From positions 7,947,976-8,011,975 of the forward strand of contig CM022665.1 in assembly GCA_012295275.1 (NCBI GenBank): a DNA stretch of 64,000 nucleotides. The letters run 5' to 3'. Under the pieces are notes generated by a model that was given only the letters and a program-made list of their open reading frames with translations, was not told the DNA's origin and searched no databases. Positions within the stretch are counted from its first letter, which is position 1. Each line of letters begins with the position of its first letter. The translations under genes were made by a program, and so were the position numbers. Of the stretch, positions 1 through 11,500 are shown one piece after another. Source of the stretch: Chrysomallon squamiferum (taxonomy: Eukaryota; Mollusca; Gastropoda; Neomphalida; Peltospiridae).

Positions 1-1263
1 TTGCTCTTCATTGTAGAAGGTAAGTCATTACAGAAACCAATCAATTTTAATGAAATATATTCCATATTTAAAATATTGTACAAACCAAATCAAAATAAAA
101 TGTCTTTCATATTTAAAAATGCTAAATTAATTCACAGTGATGAGAAAACAGACTTTGGACATTTTAGATATTCACTTTATATAAATAATAAATGAATTTC
201 ATTGAAAATTCTTGATAAGTCTTGTTTAAAAACAAGTGTATAATAAGTTGTTTTGTTTTGTTTTTGTTTTAGAATGAGACAAGCCAAAGCTCCTAAAACT
301 CAGGTAGAGTTGTATCCAGCTATGTCATCAGCACCTCTAGATGTAACATCTTACTGTCGCTATGACTACGATGATGACAATTACTGTTCCATTAGTCGCA
401 GCCCTCTCAAAGTAATGCAGTATGATAACACAAACCAAAATACAGTGCTCAATGATGCATTCACCAATGCTGACCGACATGAAGTCCAAACTCTTGTCCA
501 TTACAGTGCTGATAAGGAATCCCTGCCCAATGGAACTCATAGCCATGGTAATAGTGTAGAAGAACCACTGCTGAATGGCTCATGCAGAGACTATCTGGCA
601 ATCAAAGATGGAAGTCAGACAATAGCAGCTGGAATTCACAAACCTCCACCAGATCCTCCTATCAGTGGTCACAAAACTCTTCCAGGTCATCAAGCTTACA
701 ACCATGTGACAAGGAGTCCACCAGCCAAACCCAGGAGCAAAAGTGTCACCTTTCAGCAGCCTGTTGCCATGGTGACACCACTTCCATCTGGGTCAGAAGA
801 ATCAATGATGGAACAGGAGGCAAACAAACCTGTTGCTGACAAGTATGAGCTGGAGCTGCCTGACCTTGATATGAACCTGACTGAAACAATCCCCATCCCA
901 CGACTGGAGACAAAGGAACAAGATACTTTCCAGCGACCCCTCTCTACATTCAGGTCTCCAGAAGAAGAAAAACTGATTGCAAAGAAGTTTGACATCACAT
1001 CTCCACCATGCTTGGATACTTCCACCGGCCAGTATGATAACCTGCCCTACTTCACTGGGAAGGAGAAATCCTTTTGGCTGCCCACACAGGATGTTAAACC
1101 AGTGATTAAGCTTCATCCCAAGGTTCAACTGCAGAGGCAGCATCAAGAACATGAAAAACAGCAGCAGCAAAAACAGCAACAGCAGCAGCAACAACAACAA
1201 CAGCTGACTGATCAGCAACAAATGCCAAATGGAAAAACAAGAGTATATGAAACTGGGGTGTGA
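1..1263 (+). CDS. 3' end of a probable single-pass membrane protein, cytoplasmic tail with polyQ
   Basis: Two coding pieces are visible. Bases 1-19 look like the end of an exon followed by GTAAGT at 20. The last exon runs from 273, after a T-rich tract ending in AG at 271-272, to the TGA at 1261-1263. The last exon begins in phase 2, and reading 1-19 in the matching phase gives ALHCRR leading into MRQAKAPKTQ, which resembles the end of a membrane helix followed by a basic stop-transfer stretch. The roughly 330-residue tail is low in hydrophobic residues and rich in Pro, Ser and Thr. It carries tyrosine-containing segments (YDDDNYCS, YDNLPYF), a glutamine-rich run coded at about 1157-1215, and the C terminus ETGV, which fits a class I PDZ ligand. 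I do not recognise the family. An adhesion molecule or guidance receptor is possible but is inference; the ectodomain lies outside the window. Confidence 0.7.
1156..1205 (+). repeat. CAG/CAA repeat coding polyglutamine
   Basis: Mixed CAG and CAA codons, interrupted once by AAA, code a glutamine-rich run near the C terminus of the membrane-protein tail. Mixing the two codons usually makes such runs less prone to slippage than pure CAG. Confidence 0.85.
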
Positions 1264-2882
1264 ATGACCACATTGATTAGTAATGTGCAACTGCTTGTTT
1301 TGTGACAGTTTTATAAGCTGGTTTGAACATTAACAAAGGCCACATTTTTATTTCATCACTGGGCTCTTATTAACATGGTAATCCAGACTGATGTCACATT
1401 GTTGAGAGAATATCAACTAAATAAAACAACCTTGGTGCTTGTTAAAGAAGGCAGATATCTTTTAGCCTCCATCAGCAATATATAGAATATAGTAACAGCT
1501 GGAATTTTTCCCAGTTTAACTCATTATAATCTAGTCATTATCTAATACACTTAATGAAAACAAAATACATTTGAGCATTTTGTTTATAATGTAAAAAAGA
1601 TATCTTCATACATTGATGTAAATAATTATTAAAATGTACTCAACATGAATGTACATAATATGTATTTATATATGTATTTACATATATTTATATTCACTAT
1701 TTATTCACTTTGTAGATTCCTCTCTTATATTAAGGATGTCTTTTTAATTTTTTTTATTATTTCTTTAAAAAAAATTAGCGATGATATTAATCTATTCTCA
1801 TCTTCCTTTTCAAAGTTCTTCCAAATTTTGCTATAACTTTATTAGTATCTAAACTACAACTATTTTGATGCATGTGTAGACAAATAATTATGATTTAATA
1901 CCAAATGTCTTCTCTCTGTATCAGAAAAGATTTATATGTAAAAAGTATTTTGTTAATTAATATTTTAACAAACCCAGATAATAATGTCAAATTAAGAAAA
2001 ATTTTAATAATTTGTTTTGGATGTATTTATTATTCAATTTTAAAAGCTTTAAATAAAATCTCATTGTAATTTATTGAATAAAAAGGTGCTATAAACATTT
2101 GACAATAAACAGTTTAGAAAACTACATAACAAATCATTTTACTTCAAGTTACATCTTATAATTTTAACATCAACCTTAAAAATTAATGTCATGTAATAAT
2201 TTGTAATTTTATTTTTGCTACAAAATGGAATTATTTTTGTTTTCTGATACAAAATATTACGTTAAAATTAGTCAACCACATAAATAAAAACAGCTGTGCA
2301 AAATATAATGGAAAATGATGAACATATGTAATGATACAGCTTTATCGTTAATACCTTGAAAATGAAATATTACTCTAAATTTAAACATAATGTTGCTGAT
2401 GCTTTACCTTAATACTTAATCTTAACACAAAACCATATTAATACATTACTTCTCACATACAGCATGACAGATATGCAATCTGATTGCTACCTTGTCGTTC
2501 ATATAGCAGAACTGATACATAGCTTTCATACATAGTAAAAGTAATAATAATATTTTGCCCTTTATATATGATGTGACTAATATTTCATAAAAAAAAAAGA
2601 ATTCAACTATAAAATGATTGATAACATACTTTCCATACATAATATGGTTGATAAGCTAACCTTTATACATAATATAACTGAGATCTTACCCTTTGTATGT
2701 GATTAATACCTATGTACTAATATATTACTCACATACAATACTTAAAATAATTCCATTTGACCAAAATAGAGCAATACCATTTCAATCCATATTAAGCATA
2801 TGTTTTTGAACCATTATTTGTTGAAAGAAAAAGAAATCCCTTAGCAATCATCATAACACAACAATCATAGAAATTCACATAG

Positions 2883-2913
<31 letters not shown>

Positions 2914-3871
2914 CCTGTGTTATTTTAATATCTGTCAAGTTAAATGACCAGAACAGCATCATTGCCTCATTGGTGGAATATTTTTAATATTTTCATTTAA
3001 TTCAGTGTAAAGCGATGGCTAATGCTTGAATATTATATAATATGATGTATCAACATTATTAATGTTGGTCATTGTATTAATCTAATTTATCATTATACCT
3101 ACTTTTAGTCATTCATAATAAGCCCTTCCTTTAGACAGTTTTTGACCATATTAGTTCTATTACCTTGTTCGGTTAAAAATACCCAAAATCAGTTTAAAAT
3201 ATCTGCTGACAATAGTTATTCACTAAAGAGAATGTCATGCTATAAATTGTCATGCAAACATGACTTGAGTAACAAAAATACAATAATGAAAGAAAAACAG
3301 CTATAATAACTTATAAAGCATAATCTGGTATCTTATTTAAATAAAATTTTAAATAGTATTTTTTATAATAATCATTTTATATATATATATGTAAAAATAC
3401 AGACAGAGAGACACAAACACACATATCATCATCATCATTATAATTATTATTTTTAATATAAATACACTGTTATAAAGGTTTTGTATTAATGTTACAGTAT
3501 TAAATAATGAATCAGTGACAAGTGCAGTAACAATCATAAAACTGAAGTGAAATAATTGTGCAATACACAATATGATCAGTATTCATTATATTAATGTCTT
3601 AAATCAGTATAGACATTTTTACGTTTTGTACATTTATTTATTATAAATACCTTTTTTTTATACTTACACACATAAATTATTATGCTTTTCATGATTATTT
3701 ATATAAATAATTCTAGTCATTTTTGGTTTTTCACTTTAAACCATGTTCTATGGATGTAACTGCTTATATATATATATTTTTATTGAATTAACAGCTTCAT
3801 ATTTATATATTAATTGAATTAACAGTGCATTAAATATATATATATATGTATGTAGACATGTATGTAGTGTG

Positions 3872-3904
3872 TGTTTGTGTGTGTGTGCACACACACACAC
3901 ACAC
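3872..3904. repeat. Palindromic (TG)n(CA)n tract
   Basis: A TG-rich run passes directly into a CA run, making an inverted, self-complementary dinucleotide tract. Confidence 0.7.
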
Positions 3905-4357
3905 TAGCAGGACTGGTTTTGCAAATGCAAAATTTTATGAAAAATGCATTTGTATAAAAGAATTTGATATGTGGAATTTTGCATTAGGGAAAATTAATTT
4001 TATAAATAGTCTTTATTGATTATGAATGTCAAGACTGAAATTTTATAAATTAATAACACAAAAATATGTCAGAATGATTAATTCAATTTTATGACATTTT
4101 TTTATGTCAGACTAACCACTTAAAGAGAAAATCTTCACATTATAACTATACTGGATGACTTGTGTAACAAAATCAGAAACTTTGCTCAGCACATGTTTGC
4201 TTTGTCAGTGTTTAAATAATCCACTATACACCCATTTTAATTACAGGTCTTCAAATACTCCATGATATAGAAAGATTCATTTTTTATCTCCAATTATTTT
4301 ATTTTTGTTGATTTATTTTTTATTTTTTAATTTTTTATTTACTTACATATTTATTTA

Positions 4358-4388
<31 letters not shown>

Positions 4389-4616
4389 TATATTTAGCAC
4401 CAAACTTGTCTATGTTTTGTAACTTTGTACATTTTATATTTCATTATCTTGTCTATGTTAGTATGTTATAAATGTTTTTACTACTAGTTCACTTTGTGCC
4501 TGAAAACAGATTTTCATATATATTCTAATATTTAAATAAATATAAATATATAAATATAGACACACATACTTTCATACACAAACACATGTATATGTGTGAG
4601 TGTTTGAGTGTGTGAA

Positions 4617-4643
4617 TGTGTGTGTGTGTGTGTGTGTGTGTGT
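4617..4643. repeat. (TG)n microsatellite
   Basis: Uninterrupted TG repeat followed by degenerate TG/TA sequence to about 4690. Confidence 0.9.
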
Positions 4644-7450
4644 ACACGTGTGTATATATGTGCATGTGTGTGTGTTTATATATGTATATATTCAGATTCT
4701 AAATTTATCTTTTGAAATTAAAATGATATCTTTTAGAAATTTAATTTTTTGTGATTGCAATAACAAAAAAAAAAAAAAAAAAAAAGAAATAAAATTAAAA
4801 AAAACTCAGTTTCATAAAAACAAATATATTACATTTTATTGTTTTATATTTCCACATAGTCTATACATGAAAATCTGTGAATATTTTTTTATTTTTTTTT
4901 TTTTTTTATTTCATTGTTGTAAGTTTATTATGATTGAAGGTTCTCAAGTATTTCTCAATAACTTACATGTACAAGTACAGAATTATTTATCCAGCAAGCT
5001 TGATACCAAAGGTGGTCTGGATTTCTGAATTTGTCCTATTTCTGGATACTGACTAAATATATACTTAAAATATAAAATAAACAATGAAAAGTAAAGAATG
5101 AAATTGTATTTAACAAATTAATACACTTCTAAAGCAGAGTTTGTTTCATCTTTATTAATCAGCGTATTTGTTAAAATACCTGTAGAGAATACACTTTTCA
5201 CTAAGCAAGCTGTATTTCAGCTAGGCTTTTATACACGGTAATAAATGAAAGTAAGTGACAGTAAACTGAAACAAGTAATAGCTTAGTGTGAGATGATTAT
5301 CAATAAACAACAACAGTCACAGCAACTAGCACAGTGTTCAAATTCAGAAGTAGTCAGTTTTCTGCATTCTCATGTTTACAGGAAGCCAGATATACATGGA
5401 TTCAGTAATTATAAACAACCAGTATAATACCAATTATGTATGACCCTGATGCAGGCATTTGTTTAAAATGTTAACTCTCGTATGCAGAGCTTAATCGTAG
5501 AGAAAATCTTCAAAATGAGAACTAATAATCTTTTTAAATGAACTCACACAAACAAAGACAAAAACCTACAAATAAAAGATTAACTTACTAAATTAATCCA
5601 AACCAAAAAAAAAGAAAAAAAAAAAAAAAAATTAATTTAAAATTATACTATAACTAATTGAATAGGGTCAATGATGATGAAAAGAAATTTAAGAACAAAG
5701 ACTTTTTTGTCCTAATAAAAAAAAAAAAAAAATCTGTAGATCATTATTTAGTGATTATCTTTTCTCTAGATAATTAAAACATAAAGACTCTGTTCAGTGG
5801 TAATTCCAACATTATTAAAATCCTAATTTAAACAAGTGTGATAGTTTTCATTCAGCATAGTATGCAAGAATCTAAAAATTTAAATAAATTCCCAAAAGAA
5901 TAAATTTTAAAATGTATATATATATATATATTGATTGAAAAATGGCAGCTTGATTACTTTAGAAAAGTATTCATTGTGAATACTAATACATGTATATCTG
6001 TGAAAGTGTTTAGTGAATTTGTTAAGCTCTGTGTTTGTATATCTGTTAGTGCTGTACACACTAAGTCTCTATATGCATATGTAAATATATATATTTGTAC
6101 AAGCTGTTGTGTATTTGTAATAAAAGAGAGTTGTCAAGTACGTTTATTATGTACAGAAATTTTAAAAATTCTTTATTCTAAAAATTATGTTCTAACAGCG
6201 AAAACTAACTTCTGCTTTTTAAGGTCAAAATGGGTCTTCTGTTTAAGCATCCCCAAAATTAAATTTTCAGATAATTAATTCAATTAATACATTATATTTG
6301 AAATTAATCTTATTGTATAAAAAGCATGAAACATATTAATCACTGTTTCATATTATATATGACATATGTAATTTTCATTATATTGAAAATAAAATAGCTT
6401 AGAGTTTTTAATATAGTATAATACTATAGTAGTTATATCTTTTAAATGTTAATTGCACAAATATATCCAATCTCACACAATGTATTACATGTAGTGAATA
6501 TTTGTTTTTATTGTATTAAACTTTGACTATGCAATATTTAATTTTATATCTGCACATACTGTGCCTAAATAATCTGTATTATACTGCTAATATTTATGTA
6601 TTATGTGATGTTTGTAGTTGTCATTTATTTATATTATACTTGTATTCTTCAACTTCAGGAAACTTTTGTAACCAAAGTAAGTCATAATAAACATTTCTGT
6701 GTAGAAATTCAGGAATTGTCTTTTTAATTATTTTGTTGATAAATGTGACCAGGGACATCAAAACAAAACAAGTTGCATGTGAGAATTTCTCAGTAAATGC
6801 ATGTTATCTTCTACATGCTGTGCAATCATTAATATGTATGTATATCAGCGACTAAAGTTATCAGTATGAGGAATGATTTTAAATCATTGATGATGTCAAT
6901 TTGATTGAAAACATCTGTTTGAAAATATTGGTCTCTTTGAACCATTCCACCAAGACACAAAAGTTTAAATGCAAATTTGTTAATCTAATTTTGTCATTTG
7001 CTAGTCTAAATGGCAGACTATTAGTGATGAACAATATTGATTTCAACAAGGTTATTCCCCTTTAGCTAAAACAACAAATTATAGACTATAACGACACAAA
7101 TTCATAAAAGTTTATAAAAGCCTAAAACACTAAATAACACTGAAATCATTTGCTGAAACTGATCGGTCACTATAATTCAAACCTTCCTACCAGTAGGTCT
7201 AAAGTCAAGCCACTTTCTGTTATTACACACTGATATAAACTGATTTTCATATGATTTAAATTGATTATACTGAAAAGGCTGTACCTGTATAAGTAGATAA
7301 TTTATTATGCAACCTGTATTTGAATGTTGACAGTTTGCAAGATAAACAGTGATAATACTAGGAGAAATGCTACACGGAAGTTATTTTGTTTGTTTACTTA
7401 ATCATAATTAATCTTTTTCTGGTATCTGGTATTAACTAAAAATCAAGTTT

Positions 7451-7512
7451 GAAACAATATACTCTGAACTGCAGCAGATGCAAACTATTAGGTAGAATTA
7501 TGTATTTATTAT
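7451..7512 (+). repeat. Dispersed repeat, copy 1
   Basis: A segment of about 60 bases starting GAAACAATATACTCTGAACT matches 9611-9671 with a few substitutions and indels. No transposon family was identified. Confidence 0.6.
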
Positions 7513-8244
7513 TAATTTTATTATGGCAGTATCATTGTCCAGTATAACTGTCATTTTGATCTGTTGATACATAATACATGCAAAAACAATATGAAATCTA
7601 TAAACAAAACTATTAAAATAGTGAAAATGTTCATGAAATTTCTGGTTCTGTGATGTAAATCAAACATAAATTTACATTCATGCTTGTGCATATTCTTTGC
7701 TTATCTACATAGTTAAAACTAGCTCATTAGTAGTTTATCCATATTTTCAAAAATATATTCATATTAGAATTTTTTCATGATGTTTTATCCACAACTTCAA
7801 CCATTGCTTTCATTATTTAATTTAATTTATTTTATTCTTTAAAATTTTATTATTATTATTATTATTATTATTATAACTATTTTATCTTCAAATTTGTATT
7901 ATTAAAAATTATGGCATTCCTTCTTCATTTTATTATTATTATCTTCACTATCATCATCACATCAAATAATTTCCTTGTGAGCACCTAAAAATACAATATC
8001 AACTCTTTTGCAATTTTTAAATGTTCATTAGATGTCAGACATGAGCATTAAAGTTAATTCATTTTTGATGGTTAATGATCATTTAAATTTTATACAGAGA
8101 GCAAACTGTACACAGTGACAAATGGCAACAGGAAATAAATAATTCGTACTGCCAACCAAAAATTTACTTTATTTCTGATATTTCATCAAACTGAAAACAG
8201 TCCAGTCATATATACATTGAATAAAAATAAATAAATAAAAATGA

Positions 8245-8248
<4 letters not shown>

Positions 8249-8294
<46 letters not shown>
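8249..8294. repeat. (CA)n microsatellite
   Basis: About 23 uninterrupted CA units, some 230 bases upstream of the first exon of the 406-residue membrane-protein gene. Confidence 0.95.
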
Positions 8295-8296
<2 letters not shown>

Positions 8297-8521
8297 TAAT
8301 TATTAGTTATTTGTGTATCTGTTTAAACTGTTAATCTGACAACAGATATAGTTAGTTAGTATCTTGGAGAAAAAGCAATGTTAATGATATGGACCAACTC
8401 AGGAAGTTAAATGCTCTAGCTACATTTGTTAAACTTGATTATTTCCTATCAGTCACTGCTGAACGCTGGACTTGAAACAGAGAAAATAAAATTAAGAATT
8501 TAGAGTATACTGTAGAAAAAG

Positions 8522-8582
8522 ATGATTTTGAGCATATTTTCAATAGCACTGATAATCCAGGGATTTGTCTGTTTTTCCAAAC
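8522..8582 (+). CDS. Exon 1: signal peptide of the membrane protein
   Basis: The ATG at 8522 opens a strongly hydrophobic 20-residue leader. The exon ends in phase 1 before GTGAGT at 8583 and joins the AG at 8941-8942. It is too short to stand out as an open reading frame, so it was found by looking upstream of exon 2 for a leader with a matching phase. Confidence 0.8.
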
Positions 8583-11500
8583 GTGAGTAAATATAATTTA
8601 ATTAAAGAATTCAGATGATATTAAAAATAACAAATGACTGATAGAATTATGTTTATCATGTTGTAAATGAGCTGATATTCATTTAAATTTTAATGATGAT
8701 TTATATTAATTCTTAAATTGTCTGAAATAGTAGCAATTTTTATTTCATTTTCTGGTTTATTAAAGTGATATAAGTAATTAATTTTTTTAATTGTTTTGCT
8801 CATACTGTTACTGTGATAAAACACACAGAGACAGAAAGAGAGAAAGAGAGAATTAAGGCTTGTAAAATATTTACAGTGTTTCAATGTATAATTTGAACAT
8901 GAAATTAAAATAATTGAAAATCTAATTTATGTCTTGTTTCAGAAGAGGTTTCACATCAGTGCATTGACTTTCCTTCATTTGCAACAAAATCGCATTGTAC
9001 ACAGTATTTAGGTCTAACGCATTTCAGTTTAATATTGAATTACCCAAAACAATGTCATTCAAGTCAGCGTTTGGCTCCACGATCTTTGATATTTGGAACA
9101 TTTCTACCACACAGCGAATGTGATGATTATTACAAGACAAACCAGCAGCATACTGATGCAAGTCTGAATGAACAGTGCTGTAAAACAAATATCAATGGAT
9201 CTTGCTACAGTTACTTGATACCAATAACCAGGGATCAGAATGACATCATGTCTGTCAAAGACCAAATAGCTAAAAGATGTACTGGTGTTTTGGGTAATCA
9301 ATTACAAAACTGTAACTTCAATTTCTCGCGTTTTCATCTACCGTCTTCACCGTTTCAGTATGTTTCATTTGCCGTGGACTGCATTGACAGTAAGTTTCCT
9401 TTTTTTATAGCTAATAATGTTTTAATACCTTTTCTCAAATCTAATACTTTTATCCTGAATGATCACAAAAGTTATTTAAAAATAATCTTTTTTTGATACA
9501 TTCTTCTTTCTCTTCATACTTTTGTCATTATTATTTATCTTTTATCTGCAACATTTAGTGTTCTGGTTTTATTGTCATTGTTATGTTTTAAGTAGTATGT
9601 ATATTATTTTGAAACAATACACTCTGAATTGCAGCAGATATAAACAGAATCATGTATTCAGTATTATATATATATGTATATCATCTCTTTCCATGGAATG
9701 GTCCTTCTTGCTATGACAAATATATCAAACTGATAAAACAGCAAAATGATGTAAACTGTCAGTTTTTATTTTTTATTTCTATTAAGTAATTATTTAATTC
9801 AAATCTAAACAAAACAGACTAGAAATTTCAACATTTAGAAATAAATGTTAAATTTTATTATTTATCTGCAGATTCACAGATTAGAAGTGATTTAAATTAT
9901 ACCACCCTTAGATTATTTTTTCATTTAATAAATCTTTCATTATTTGTCTACAACTGCATACTTTTGAAAGCAACTCTCATCCTATGTCATTCAAAATAGT
10001 GAAACAGTGCAAATAACCTTTCATACCACTCATACTACTGTGTGGTAACTTCAACTTTGATTATTTATTTATTTATTAATTAATTAATTTTTTTTTTTAT
10101 TATTTATTTAATATACATATTTTAGTATTAATTTCTAATAATGTCATTTTATTTTTAATTAAATTTAGAACATTTTAGAATCTTTACATCATTTTTTTCT
10201 TCTTCTTTCTTTCTTTATCATATATGTGTGTTTGAAATGTCTAATTTTATTTGTCAGTATATAAAAACATTAATAATATAATAATTAAGAAAATAAATAA
10301 ATTCTATGAGAATACTAGTACAGACAAATGTGTAGCAATGATGCTATGAATTTATCTACAATAAATTAGAAACCTAATAGTCAAAAATATTTTTCAAAGC
10401 TGAATTCTGTGTTCGTATTTATTAACAATATGCTGGTTTAGTAATTTTAGGTTTACCAATACCAGCATACAGCATATATAATAATCTGTAAGTTTTTTTT
10501 TTTTTACATTTTTATTAATTAAAATAATACTGTAAATTATTATTAAATATGAACAGCTGCCTTGATATTTAGCTTCAGTATTGTTTTTTTTTCTGTTATT
10601 AATTTTATTCTAAACATAAAAGAAAAGCGAACTGCACATTTCTGTGTGTTTCTTTTCCTATTCACAGAGAGTACCATTTTTGATTTGGGATCATCCAGTT
10701 CACCAGTATCAGGACAAAATGTGTCGTTTTATTTTGACTCTAGAGGAAACATAACAATGAAGCAGTACTGCAGTGTGTTTTCTGAAAACTGTTATGAGAA
10801 CATTATTCTCAGAGTCAGTAGCAACGGTGCTTCGTGTAACATTACAGTGGATAAACAACAAAAGCTTGTTTGTGGAGATGATAATCGAAAGAATCAAATG
10901 ACAATAGGCAGTGGTCAATCCCATTATTACATTGAAATTGAAGTTGGCTCGAATTCATCAACACCAGTACTTTGGATAGAAGCCAAAGGTGAAATTCACT
11001 GATATTTGTTATTCATTTTAAGATGTAAGATGATGATAAAAAGACACAAACTAGACTGTTAAGCGAAGTTGTAAGGTTTAACAGTATTCAAAACATTTTT
11101 AAAAACCTTAAATCATGAATGCATAATTATAATAATAATAATTTAAAAAAACATATCCACTCCACATGCAAAATGTATGTCTAAAACACCTAAGCCTAAA
11201 AAACAATATGTGATCAAACTCCACACTTTATTTAATTAAACAACAGCTGCAACAACAACACAAAGCAACATAAAAATAAAAATAATAATAATAATAATAA
11301 AAACAAAAATAATAATAATAATAAATGTAATAATAATAACTATAATAATATTAATTAACAACTAGAATGAATTTAAAAAAAAAAAAAAAAATAAAAAAAA
11401 AAAAAAAAAAAAAAACGATAATGAATATCTGGTTAAAAAAAAAAAAAAAAAAAAAATGAATTTATTATTAAGTAAAAACTTTCAACTACTAGGACTACAA

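Larger units (their letters stand above)
1264..8521. other. Gene-free spacer, about 7.2 kb
   Basis: The first few hundred bases are probably the 3' UTR of the upstream gene, with an AATAAA at about 1420 and others near 2075 and 2105. The rest is AT-rich without a convincing exon. Short open frames here (for example 4600-5028 and 5931-6278) are low-complexity or repeat-driven and have no plausible splice context. Simple repeats include poly(T) at about 2887-2913, (TG)n at 4617-4643, poly(A) at about 4766-4784 and (ATT)n at about 7848-7874. Confidence 0.6.

Noticed and set aside
802-1290. Minus-strand open frame opposite the membrane-protein tail
   Set aside because: It is the shadow of the plus-strand exon; its leucine run is the complement of the CAG/CAA repeat.
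4600-5028. 142-codon open frame with VCVCVCV and KKKK runs
   Set aside because: It is a translation of a TG microsatellite and a poly(A) run, with no splice context or conserved protein.
5931-6278. 115-codon open frame
   Set aside because: AT-rich frame with no recognisable domain, no splice sites and no neighbours to join.
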